From JAXHNE01 sp038316995 (GTDB taxonomy: Bacteria; Patescibacteriota; Saccharimonadia; Saccharimonadales; JAXHNE01), in contig JBBQAZ010000004.1 in NCBI GenBank assembly GCA_038316995.1, positions 1 through 40,970 on the forward strand: a stretch of 40,970 nt of DNA, in the 5' to 3' direction. The notes beneath the pieces were generated by a model. The model saw only the letters and a program-made list of their open reading frames with translations, did not search any database and had not been told where the DNA came from. Shown piece by piece: positions 1-7,619 of the stretch. Numbering within the stretch: the stretch's first letter is position 1; each line of letters starts with the position of its first letter. The position numbers were made by a program, and so were the translations under genes.

Positions 1-221
1 GCGAAGGAACCTTCGGTTCATCATATACCTTCGGAACAGCAAACGGCTTTGCTTGGGACGATACCGGCACAGTAGACCGAATTGCTAGCTCAGCAGCCTC
101 TGCAATAAAGGTTGTAGAAGATGAAGCACTTGTACTTAAATTTGGAGCAACAGCAGCTATTACTACCCCTACTGGCTCATACTCTGTAACAAGTACATAC
201 ATTGCGACAGCTACGTTCTAG
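1..221 (+). CDS. C-terminal end of a secreted/surface protein (partial)
   Basis: The window opens inside a gene; the frame begins at base 3 and ends with TAG at 219-221, leaving about 72 residues. The sequence is rich in Ser, Thr, Ala and Gly, has no Cys, and ends in TPTGSYSVTSTYIATATF. That is a beta-strand-like ending typical of secreted surface proteins whose last domain closes with a 'tGxYs.t.tytata' strand, reminiscent of WxL-type proteins, although no Trp-x-Leu motif is visible in what remains. It is followed by a clear terminator and then by a DUF916-like gene, so it probably belongs to the same surface cluster. The main part of the protein lies outside the window, so the family cannot be fixed. 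Confidence 0.6.
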   Translation, partial: EGTFGSSYTFGTANGFAWDDTGTVDRIASSAASAIKVVEDEALVLKFGATAAITTPTGSYSVTSTYIATATF

Positions 222-252
222 CGTCTTACATTAAATAAGCTAAATATAATCC

Positions 253-290
253 ACGACCTGCAGATAGATTTGCAGGTCGTGTTTGTTTTC
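253..290 (+). terminator. Rho-independent terminator after the first surface gene
   Basis: A perfect 10-bp stem (ACGACCTGCA at 253-262, TGCAGGTCGT at 271-280) with an 8-base loop is followed by GTTTGTTTTC. It separates the partial surface gene from the DUF916-like gene. Confidence 0.85.
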
Positions 291-343
291 TAGTACAATA
301 GCGTAAGCGTAAAATATAAAATTTCTTTTAGGAGGAGTGTGAA

Positions 344-1312
344 ATGAAGAGATTAAAATTGTTAGTAGTGTCATTCGTTATTTTTGGTGCAGTTGGGCTG
401 ATTGGTCCCCTGCAGTCAATTGTTAACTCTCAATCAAGTTCAGATAATGGTAGTGGATTAAGCATCTCTCCGACCAGAACTGAACTACAAATACAACCAG
501 GTGGAGAAGATGTCGTTAAACTTAATGTTCGTAATGTTACGGCATCCGATATAGTTGCAAAAGTGTTTGTAAACGATTTTACATCAGATGACGAAACAGG
601 TGAGCCGAGAATAATTATCGATGAGGGCGAAGATAGCAGCACAAGCATTAAATCTTTCTTATCTGACTTTAATGATATTGAACTTGCAGCTGGTGAAGAT
701 AAATCAATAGATATTAAAGTCACCATTCCTGAAGGCACCCCAGCAGGAGCTTACTTCGGTGTTATTCGTTATGCATCTATTCCGGTCGGAAGCAGTGCAC
801 CTGAGGATGGACAAGTTTCGCTTACAGCTAGTGTTGGAAGCATTGTGTTGATTGAAGTTCCAGGAGATATCAGAGAACAAGTACAAGTTCGAGGCGTGTT
901 TGTTTACCGCAAGGGAGTAAAAGGAACATTCTTTACAGACAAGCCTGAGGAGATCGGTGTTAACATAAATAACCAAGGAAATGGGTTTATCAAGCCATTC
1001 GGTAATATAAGTGTTACGAATCCAAGAGGCGTGCAAGTTGCAAGTTACGAACTAAATAATTCGGACCCACGAGCAAACATATTGCCGGAAAGCTCACGTA
1101 CATTCCGAAATTCTTTTGAAGGTGTAAGTTTCCCAGGACGTTACACGGTAACAGCCAATGTTAGTTTTAGTAATGGCGGTGAAGTACTGGTGTTTAAATC
1201 GACGTTCTGGTACGTTCCTTTCTGGGCACTTGGCCTGTTAGTACTACTACTCATCGTCATAGCTTTGGCAATTAGGTTTGGAGTTAAGTACTTTCAAAAG
1301 AGAAAAAAATAG
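344..1312 (+). CDS. DUF916-like (WxL-interacting type) membrane-anchored surface protein
   Basis: The 322-residue product has an N-terminal export signal (about residues 5-27), an extracellular beta-rich body and a C-terminal transmembrane helix (about 292-315) ending in KKYFQKRKK-type basic residues (here KYFQKRKK). The start of the body, LSISPTRTELQIQPGGEDV, followed by alternating beta strands and PAGAYFGVIRY, is characteristic of the DUF916 / WxL-interacting-protein fold. In Firmicutes these proteins pair with WxL proteins and bind peptidoglycan. The start is fixed by a strong AGGAGG six or more bases ahead of ATG 344. It lies between a partial secreted protein and a PKD-domain membrane protein, suggesting a surface adhesion complex. 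The family call rests on pattern and architecture; the role in this organism is inferred. Confidence 0.72.
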   Translation: MKRLKLLVVSFVIFGAVGLIGPLQSIVNSQSSSDNGSGLSISPTRTELQIQPGGEDVVKLNVRNVTASDIVAKVFVNDFTSDDETGEPRIIIDEGEDSSTSIKSFLSDFNDIELAAGEDKSIDIKVTIPEGTPAGAYFGVIRYASIPVGSSAPEDGQVSLTASVGSIVLIEVPGDIREQVQVRGVFVYRKGVKGTFFTDKPEEIGVNINNQGNGFIKPFGNISVTNPRGVQVASYELNNSDPRANILPESSRTFRNSFEGVSFPGRYTVTANVSFSNGGEVLVFKSTFWYVPFWALGLLVLLLIVIALAIRFGVKYFQKRKK

Positions 1313-1325
1313 TCAAGTAAACATA

Positions 1326-1366
1326 AGCTCCTAGGGTCATTGCGTGTTAACATGATTCTAGGGGCT
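1326..1366 (+). other. Long intercistronic stem-loop
   Basis: Bases 1326-1340 pair with 1352-1366 (15 bp including three G-U pairs) around an 11-base loop. There is no T-tract after it, so it is unlikely to be a simple terminator. It ends 11 bases before the ATG of the PKD gene, so it could protect or meter the mRNA between the two surface genes. Confidence 0.6.
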
Positions 1367-1377
1367 AACAAGAAGAC

Positions 1378-2277
1378 ATGAAGTATATTCTAAAAAAGTT
1401 AATTATCCACAGTTGTCTATTGCTTATATTAATTGCTTCATTGTCATCATTTGCGCAGCCAACTAGTTACGCTGCAGAAGAAAGTGGTTCTGTAGGTGTT
1501 GAGGGGCGAATCAGTGCTCCTCCTCCGACAACGGCGGCAACTATTTCTGTTCCAGGTAACGGACAAGTAATAACAAACCTTCCAATAACAGTGCAAGGTG
1601 TATGTACGACAGGACTACTTGTTAAATTGTTTAAAAACAATGTATTCTCAGGATCGACGCAATGTACAAATGGCAGCTACGCTATAATTACTGATTTATT
1701 TTCAGGACAAAATGAGCTAGTTGCTAGAGTATTCGATGATTTAGATCAAGCAGGGCCAGATTCAAACATAGTTATTGTAACGTACAACGATCCAAGGCAA
1801 GGTGCGCAAACAAGAGTAAGCCTTACTAGTAATTTTGCTAAACGTGGTGCTAACCCGGGTCAGACGCTGAGTTGGCCCATAATTCTTAGCGGTGGCTCAG
1901 GGCCGTATGCCGTCAGTATCGACTGGGGAGATGGCACTCCGCAAGATATACAGAGTCAACCTTTTGCTGGATCATTTGACATAACTCACGTCTATGAGAA
2001 TCCAGGTGTCTATAACATCATAATTAAGGTTGTAGACGTTAACGGGGGAACAGCATTTTTACAACTCGTAGGAATTGCAAATGGACCGTTAAGTCAAGAT
2101 AACGGCGGGCTTGGTGAAGGCGGCTTAGATAATCAAAACGGTGAGCAAAAAGTAAAAATACTTTGGCAGCCTGCAGCTATATTACTTCCTTTTTTAGTTG
2201 CGACATTCTGGTTGGGCAGAAAGTATCAGCTAAAGACCATTAAATCGCGAATAGCTCGCGGTGAACGCCCATTTTAA
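1378..2277 (+). CDS. Secreted PKD-domain protein with C-terminal membrane anchor
   Basis: The 299-residue product has a signal peptide (about 1-32, cleavage near SYAAEE) and a first beta domain containing two Cys (about residues 75 and 99; VCTTG and TQCTNG). A PKD-like domain follows (about 155-235) with the hallmark SIDWGDGTP near residue 181 and THVYENPGVYNI near 201. After a Gly/Asn-rich linker there is a C-terminal membrane helix (about 262-280) with a short basic tail. PKD domains are extracellular spacer or binding modules. It follows the DUF916-like gene by 65 bases and probably shares its transcript. The exact ligand is not visible; a surface-display or attachment role is inferred. 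Confidence 0.7.
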   Translation: MKYILKKLIIHSCLLLILIASLSSFAQPTSYAAEESGSVGVEGRISAPPPTTAATISVPGNGQVITNLPITVQGVCTTGLLVKLFKNNVFSGSTQCTNGSYAIITDLFSGQNELVARVFDDLDQAGPDSNIVIVTYNDPRQGAQTRVSLTSNFAKRGANPGQTLSWPIILSGGSGPYAVSIDWGDGTPQDIQSQPFAGSFDITHVYENPGVYNIIIKVVDVNGGTAFLQLVGIANGPLSQDNGGLGEGGLDNQNGEQKVKILWQPAAILLPFLVATFWLGRKYQLKTIKSRIARGERPF

Positions 2278-2365
2278 TCATTTAGCTATCCAGAGTAAGT
2301 AATTACAATCAGTACTGACGGTAATACAATGCCATCATTCTCGATATTACAAATTGTCCAAATGT

Positions 2366-2397
2366 TTGAAAAAATAATTATAAGGTTCTGTTATAGT
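2366..2397 (+). promoter_or_regulatory. Probable mnmA promoter
   Basis: TTGAAA at 2366-2371 and TATAGT at 2392-2397 (20-base spacer, longer than ideal). The -10 ends only 8 bases before ATG 2406, so the transcript would be leaderless or nearly so; no Shine-Dalgarno site is present. Confidence 0.5.
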
Positions 2398-2405
2398 TAT
2401 CAGTC

Positions 2406-3449
2406 ATGGCAAAAAAAGTATATGTTGGAATGAGCGGTGGCGTTGACAGCTCTGTTACGGCTGCATTATTAAAAGAGCAAGGCTACGATGTTACCGGGGT
2501 GTTTATGAAAAACTGGACACAAGATCTACCGGGTTTTCCATGCCCCTGGAAAGAAGATTTTCAGGATGCAAAACGTGTTGCAGTCCAGCTCGATATTCCG
2601 TTTAAAGTCTACGATTTTCAGGCAGAGTACCAGCATAAAGTCGTAGATTATATGATTGATGAATACAAAGCTGGACGTACGCCAAACCCTGATATTATGT
2701 GCAACCAAGAAGTAAAATTTAAATTATTTTTAAGCGCTGCATTAGAAGACGGTGCAGAAATGATTGCAACTGGTCATTATGCACGAACAAGGAACGGAGT
2801 ATTACTTACAGCAAAAGATGCTAATAAGGATCAAACATATTTTTTGTATCGTGTATCCCAGAAAGCTTTACTTAAAACATTATTTCCACTTGGTGAATTT
2901 TTATCTAAGGCAACGGTGCGTGATGAAGCTAAAAGATTTGGTCTTATTACTGCGGACAAAAAAGACAGTCAAGGAATTTGCTTTGTTGGAAAAGTTGGAA
3001 TTCGTGAATTTTTATCACAATTTATCGAAACAGAAGTTGGAGTAATTCTCGACGAATATAACAGAGAAGTAGGTCGGCATGACGGAGCAATATTTTATAC
3101 TATTGGCCAAAGAAAAGGCCTTGGAATTGGTGGTGGGCTTCCATATTACGTAACTGGTAAAGATATGGATGAAAATATAGTGTATGTGTCGCAAAATCTT
3201 ACAACAGAAACACTCTGGCTACAAAACTCAAAGTTAACTAGCGTTCACTGGATTAACGAGGAACCGAAACAAAATCTGAATCTACTGGCTCGGACAAGGC
3301 ATCGTGCTAAAAAAGAACCTTGTAGATTACAAAAAATAGACGATACATGGGAGATAGTTTTTGAAGAAAAAATACGTGCACTTACTCCTGGTCAGTCAAC
3401 TGTACTATATGACGGTGAAACGGTTATTGGTGGCGGTATAGTAGTTTAG
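2406..3449 (+). CDS. mnmA: tRNA-specific 2-thiouridylase MnmA
   Basis: MnmA adenylates U34 of tRNA-Lys, -Glu and -Gln and transfers sulfur to make 2-thiouridine, which supports accurate decoding. The 347-residue protein is full length. The N-type PP-loop GMSGGVDSS is at residues 8-16 for ATP binding. The two catalytic cysteines are in TPNPDIMCN (Cys99) and SQGICFVG (Cys192). The intervening TGHYAR and DQTYFLYR motifs and the C-terminal beta barrel are all present. It has its own promoter with the -10 box 8 bases before ATG, and no Shine-Dalgarno. Sulfur-relay partners are not in the window. Together with trhO further right, two wobble-uridine modification enzymes are retained here. Confidence 0.95.
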   Translation: MAKKVYVGMSGGVDSSVTAALLKEQGYDVTGVFMKNWTQDLPGFPCPWKEDFQDAKRVAVQLDIPFKVYDFQAEYQHKVVDYMIDEYKAGRTPNPDIMCNQEVKFKLFLSAALEDGAEMIATGHYARTRNGVLLTAKDANKDQTYFLYRVSQKALLKTLFPLGEFLSKATVRDEAKRFGLITADKKDSQGICFVGKVGIREFLSQFIETEVGVILDEYNREVGRHDGAIFYTIGQRKGLGIGGGLPYYVTGKDMDENIVYVSQNLTTETLWLQNSKLTSVHWINEEPKQNLNLLARTRHRAKKEPCRLQKIDDTWEIVFEEKIRALTPGQSTVLYDGETVIGGGIVV

Positions 3450-3555
3450 CTCAATAAAGACAAAGCCACGAAAAAAGTACGACATTTATAAAAAAATTAT
3501 ATTTTTTAGTCTAACTCAGTTATGCTTATAGGAATAATAGCCTGAGGAGGTTGAA

Positions 3556-5304
3556 GTGAGCGATTTATCACCTGAAAATAATGTAAATGACGAACTGGTT
3601 AATGATCCGCCATTTGACCAAGATTCAACAGAAACAGTTCTAAGTCAGCAAGATACTTCGTCTAGCGAGGATTTTAGGCCAGAAATAAACCAGCAAAGGG
3701 GCAGCACGCAAACTGAGCCTGTCAATTCTGAAGTCACCCCAGATAAATCAGTTTCGAAAAAGAAAAGCCCACTTCTAGCAATGCTAGCTATTATTCTCTT
3801 TCTTGGTGTAGCCTTCGTCGGTGCCTGGTATTTACTAAAACCAGGAACAGATTCTTCGCCAGTGTCTAAAACTCAAGAACTTGCTGACATTGCATTGTTA
3901 AAGATTGGTACAATTGAGGGCCCGGCAAACCAGCTTTTCCCAGCAGAAACAAGCACTGGCATCAATGTCACCGCAAACAACCAGATCTACGAGGGATTGG
4001 TTGAAATCAAGAATGATAAATACGTACCCCTTCTAGCAGAGAGCTGGACAAATCCTGATCAGCTAACATGGGTTTTTAAGCTTAAACCAAACGTTGCTTT
4101 TCATACCGGTAATGTAATGAAAGCAGAAGATGTCAAAGCAAGCATTGAAGATCAGGCAACTAATGAATTTTGGGGAAGTTTTGTTTCCACAATTGCATCG
4201 ACTGAAGTTTCGGGTGATCTTGAAGTAACGATCAAAACCACAAATCCAGATCCATTACTACTTAATCGTCTTTCTAAGACCTACATAAGAGATCTTTCCG
4301 GAGAACCAAAAGTGGGCATGAACGGAACCGGCGCATATCTACTTAACAATGACGCCGAGAATTCTGAATCAAAAATGAATTTGATAGCTTTTGAAAAATA
4401 TCACGCTGGTACTCCAAAAACTAAAGCCTTGGAATTCATTGTGTTCGATGATGATGCAAAGGTGTCTGACGCATTAAAGAATAAGGAAGTTGACTTAATT
4501 GATCAAAGCCCAGGTATTGACGAACTTTTGAGCCAGGACCTAGATTCATACACCAAAATTACCTTTGATTCAGCTGGATCAAATGGAATATATCTTAATT
4601 TACTGAAGAAAGATTCACCGTTAAGCAATTTGAAAGTTCGTCAAGCGCTGCTTTATGCTATTGATCGCCAGGCTTTAGTGGATAAACTAGACGATTCAGG
4701 AATTGTCCCAGTATTTCAGATGGTTCCTAAAACACTTTCCGGTTATGACAACAGTCTAGTAGAAGTGAAATCAAACAATGACACGGTTAAAAAATTGCTA
4801 ACCGAGGCCGGGTATCCAGATGGCGTAACTTTAGAATTTATATATTTTGAAGGAGCACAGACAGAGCCGCCTATATTAATTGAGCAACTTCGCGAAGCTG
4901 GTTTTACCATCAAATCAACAGGATATACAACTCCAGATGAGATGTTCGGTGCCGTAGAAAATAAAAACTTCGATATGTTTACGTCCACATACACAAGTGA
5001 CATATCAGACGCAAGAGACATTTTTGGAAGTGTTAGCGTTAATGAAAATCCAGTTTTTGCTGCCGTCGACGATAAAGCTTTTGATGATCTTCTTGAAGCA
5101 AGCGATACAGAATTTGACCCAATCAAGAGAACAGAGGCACTTCAAAAAGTTAACAAGTATATCTATGACAATGTTTTGTGGATACCGATTCGAAACAGTA
5201 GATATTCAACCTATTTCAGAAAAAATATATTGATCCAGCCAAGAAGTGCCACCGAATTTACGTCTATTAAATATTTCGAAGTCGGTGAAATAGTAAATAA
5301 CTAA
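3556..5304 (+). CDS. Membrane-anchored family 5 (OppA/DppA-type) substrate-binding protein
   Basis: The start is GTG 3556, set by AGGAGG six bases upstream. The 582-residue product has an acidic, disordered cytoplasmic N-terminus (1-70), a single transmembrane helix (about 73-92) and an extracellular SBP_bac_5 domain to the C-terminus. Recognisable family segments are NQIYEGLVE, LAESWTNPDQLTWVFKLKP, VRQALLYAIDRQALVDKL and LLTEAGYPDGVTLEF. The family binds peptides or other small ligands for ABC importers. Here the anchor is an N-terminal helix rather than a lipoprotein signal, and no permease or ATPase follows. Instead a sensor kinase starts 18 bases downstream, so ligand sensing is a reasonable alternative to uptake. 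The substrate cannot be told from sequence. Confidence 0.88.
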   Translation: MSDLSPENNVNDELVNDPPFDQDSTETVLSQQDTSSSEDFRPEINQQRGSTQTEPVNSEVTPDKSVSKKKSPLLAMLAIILFLGVAFVGAWYLLKPGTDSSPVSKTQELADIALLKIGTIEGPANQLFPAETSTGINVTANNQIYEGLVEIKNDKYVPLLAESWTNPDQLTWVFKLKPNVAFHTGNVMKAEDVKASIEDQATNEFWGSFVSTIASTEVSGDLEVTIKTTNPDPLLLNRLSKTYIRDLSGEPKVGMNGTGAYLLNNDAENSESKMNLIAFEKYHAGTPKTKALEFIVFDDDAKVSDALKNKEVDLIDQSPGIDELLSQDLDSYTKITFDSAGSNGIYLNLLKKDSPLSNLKVRQALLYAIDRQALVDKLDDSGIVPVFQMVPKTLSGYDNSLVEVKSNNDTVKKLLTEAGYPDGVTLEFIYFEGAQTEPPILIEQLREAGFTIKSTGYTTPDEMFGAVENKNFDMFTSTYTSDISDARDIFGSVSVNENPVFAAVDDKAFDDLLEASDTEFDPIKRTEALQKVNKYIYDNVLWIPIRNSRYSTYFRKNILIQPRSATEFTSIKYFEVGEIVNN

Positions 5305-5322
5305 AAATTTAAGGGCACGATC

Positions 5323-6762
5323 ATGCACTCAGCGACGCGTTTCCTGACAAGTATTAGGGCTAAATTCTTGCTTCTAATCATCCTGCTTTTAACTTCTATT
5401 TTTTTAGTACTTGCTCTATACCAGATAAGGTCAAACAGTGCTGCATTACGGGAACAGCTCTTGAGTGAGGTTCTATCATTTTCTACGCTTGCAACCGAAC
5501 CCGTAGGTAGTACCTTTGCGATTTATAAAGATTCTGGAACCGCTCGGATTGATCAAAAAGTTCAAGAATTTATAGCCAACAGTGAAACAATCAGTGCAAT
5601 TGCGGTCATAGACATAAATGGTGACCAACTATATAAAAGCGATGAGGTTGCTGATTTTGACGCACAGAAAGCTGATGCTCAAAGTTTTGAAACAGTTATA
5701 AAGCGTAATGAACAGGGGGATATAGTAACAATTATAGCCCCGTATTTTGAAAGTTCAGGAGCGCATCGTTTTAGTGTTGTCTATAACGTATCGAATGAAT
5801 TGATTAATGAGAGTATCCTAGCTTCAAAACGCTCAATTTTGTTTTTTGCTATGTTCACGCTACTCACTTCAACTGTATTAATTTATGTATTAATAAATTT
5901 GTTTATTATTCGTCCTGTTAGGCAGGTGAGTGAGCAGGCAGGTATCATTAGTTTAGGAAATCTGGATCAAGAGATCACCGTTCATGGAAGAGATGAAATT
6001 GCGCTACTCGGTGGAGCAGTAAATCAAATGGCCGACTCGCTAAAAGCCAGCATTGCAGAATTAAAAGAAGTCGACAAGGTTAAAAGTGAATTCATGATGA
6101 TAACCTCCCATAATCTAAGGACACCCTTGACTATAATTACAGGTTACCTTGATTCAATCGAACTTTATAAAAACGATGCAACAAAACTAGCAGATGCTCT
6201 TAAGCGGATTGGTGCAAGTGCCAAGCGACTTGCCGTTTTCGCGGAAGATGTTTTGACGATTTCAAGGTTTGAGCTCGGTGAAGAGGAATTAGATAAAGCG
6301 CCAGTTGTGTTCGGGAATTTTTTAGAAAGAATTGCAAAAGATTTTAGACCCACTACAGAGATAAGTAAGGTTACTTTCACTACAGAGTTTAAAAATTTAA
6401 ATGAAACTATTAAGATTAGTGCCCCTCATATTAGGAGTGCTATCTGGAACCTGCTCGACAACGCCACCAAATTTACTAGTGCAGGCGGGGAGATACGCTT
6501 TGAGGGTAAAATACAAAATAATCAAATTGAAATTACAGTATCTGATAATGGAGTTGGGATTATTAAAGAAGAAATTCCAAAATTGTTCACTAAATTCCAC
6601 AGAGGAACTTCTACTGAAACCTATGATTTTGAAGGCACTGGGATTGGTCTATATACCTCAAAAGTAATCATAGAGAAGCATGGTGGCACTATTTCTGTCG
6701 CAAGCGAACAAGGCAAAGGAAGTACTTTTGTAATCATGCTCCCTATGCAACAAGTTAGTTAA
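5323..6762 (+). CDS. Sensor histidine kinase (two-TM, HAMP-HisKA-HATPase)
   Basis: The 479-residue product begins with a membrane helix (about 13-33), then an extracellular sensor domain (about 34-165, dCache/PAS-like with IAVIDINGDQLYKS) and a second helix (about 168-192). A HAMP linker (about 193-245) follows. The HisKA H-box is MITSHNLRTPLT with the phospho-acceptor His263. The ATPase domain shows the N-box IWNLLDNATKFT, the G1 box VSDNGVGI and the G2 box GTGIGLYTSKVI. All catalytic motifs are intact. It lies 18 bases after the substrate-binding protein and 27 bases before the response regulator, implying a three-gene signalling unit. A weak AAGGG lies upstream of ATG. Confidence 0.93.
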   Translation: MHSATRFLTSIRAKFLLLIILLLTSIFLVLALYQIRSNSAALREQLLSEVLSFSTLATEPVGSTFAIYKDSGTARIDQKVQEFIANSETISAIAVIDINGDQLYKSDEVADFDAQKADAQSFETVIKRNEQGDIVTIIAPYFESSGAHRFSVVYNVSNELINESILASKRSILFFAMFTLLTSTVLIYVLINLFIIRPVRQVSEQAGIISLGNLDQEITVHGRDEIALLGGAVNQMADSLKASIAELKEVDKVKSEFMMITSHNLRTPLTIITGYLDSIELYKNDATKLADALKRIGASAKRLAVFAEDVLTISRFELGEEELDKAPVVFGNFLERIAKDFRPTTEISKVTFTTEFKNLNETIKISAPHIRSAIWNLLDNATKFTSAGGEIRFEGKIQNNQIEITVSDNGVGIIKEEIPKLFTKFHRGTSTETYDFEGTGIGLYTSKVIIEKHGGTISVASEQGKGSTFVIMLPMQQVS

Positions 6763-6789
6763 AAAAACGAAGTAATGTAGAATAAAACT

Positions 6790-7179
6790 ATGTATAAAAA
6801 TATTCTGTTTGTTGAGGACGAGCAGCTAATTGCAGAAATGTACGCTTCTATACTCGAAGCTGAGGGCTTTAAAGTTGACATTGCTAACGACGGGCAAAAA
6901 GGATTGGAACGTGCTCAGACAGGTGAGTATGACCTAATATTATTAGATCTCATGCTTCCATCGCTTACTGGACTTGAGATTATGCGCCAACTTCGCGATC
7001 CACAGTTGTCACCGAATAATACTCGTGAAAATACGCACATTTTAATTTTAAGTAATTTAGATGAAGACGACTTGGTAAAGAAAGAAATATCGGAACTTAC
7101 AGAAGGCTATTATTTAAAAGTAAACATAACTCCTCATTCGTTAGCGGACATAATTAAAAAAATGGACAGTAATTCGTGA
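6790..7179 (+). CDS. Receiver-only response regulator
   Basis: The 129-residue protein is a single CheY-like receiver. The acidic pocket is FVEDEQ (Glu9, Asp10), the phospho-acceptor is Asp53 in LILLDLMLPS, the switch position is Ser in ILILSN and the conserved Lys is in YYLKVN. There is no DNA-binding or enzymatic output domain, so the output must be protein-protein interaction or phosphotransfer. It is the natural partner of the kinase just upstream. A TAGAAT box at 6778-6783, six bases before ATG, suggests it can also be made from its own leaderless transcript. Its stop codon overlaps the GTG of the EVE gene. Confidence 0.92.
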   Translation: MYKNILFVEDEQLIAEMYASILEAEGFKVDIANDGQKGLERAQTGEYDLILLDLMLPSLTGLEIMRQLRDPQLSPNNTRENTHILILSNLDEDDLVKKEISELTEGYYLKVNITPHSLADIIKKMDSNS

Positions 7180-7601
7180 CACATTGGCTACTTGTGAGTT
7201 CACCTGAAAACTTTGAAATTAGTCGTGCGCGTGGTTTTGACATTGCTGGAATGAAGTCTCGACGTCGAAAAGCTGCGGCCGAAGTCGAGCTTGGCGACAG
7301 TATATTCTTTTATTTAACAGGAGTTAAATCGATCGGGGGCGAGGCGACTGTAATGAGCGCAGCATTTTTTGACGAAATGAAAATTTGGGAATCGACTAAA
7401 CCGGGCGAAGTATACCCCCATCGTTTTAAAATAGAAATGCAAAAAGCTCGTAGCAATGACAATTACCTCAAGGTGGAGGATTTCATTAATGAATATGAGT
7501 ACGCTAAGCGCTGGCCTGCGAAGAATTGGACTCTTGCCTTTCAAGGAAACGTCCACAAGTTAGAACAAAAAGACTATCAACTCATTCACAACCTAATCTA
7601 A
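7176..7601 (+). CDS. EVE-domain protein (PUA-like nucleic acid binder)
   Basis: The gene starts at GTG 7176 in a GTGA overlap with the response regulator stop, so the two are translationally coupled. The 141-residue protein is a single EVE domain. It opens HWLLVSSPENFEISRARGF, has GDSIFFYLTGVKSIGG in the ligand-pocket region and YPHRFKIEM, and ends in a typical FQGNVHKLEQKDYQLI. EVE domains have a PUA-like fold and are known to recognise modified bases in DNA or RNA; stand-alone versions are generally uncharacterised and are thought to act in RNA modification or restriction contexts. No restriction gene is nearby; the next gene is alaS and tRNA-modification genes are close, favouring a housekeeping RNA role (inference). 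Confidence 0.85.
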   Translation: MTHWLLVSSPENFEISRARGFDIAGMKSRRRKAAAEVELGDSIFFYLTGVKSIGGEATVMSAAFFDEMKIWESTKPGEVYPHRFKIEMQKARSNDNYLKVEDFINEYEYAKRWPAKNWTLAFQGNVHKLEQKDYQLIHNLI

Positions 7602-7612
7602 TCTGTTAAAAT
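7585..7612 (+). promoter_or_regulatory. Probable alaS promoter
   Basis: TTCACA (7585-7590), 16-base spacer, TAAAAT (7607-7612). The -10 ends 7 bases before ATG 7620, which favours that ATG over the in-frame GTG at 7614 and predicts a leaderless message. Confidence 0.45.
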
Positions 7613-7619
7613 AGTGCAG

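Noticed and set aside
3556..5304. Peptide ABC importer operon
   Set aside because: No permease or ATPase gene follows; the next genes are a kinase and a regulator.
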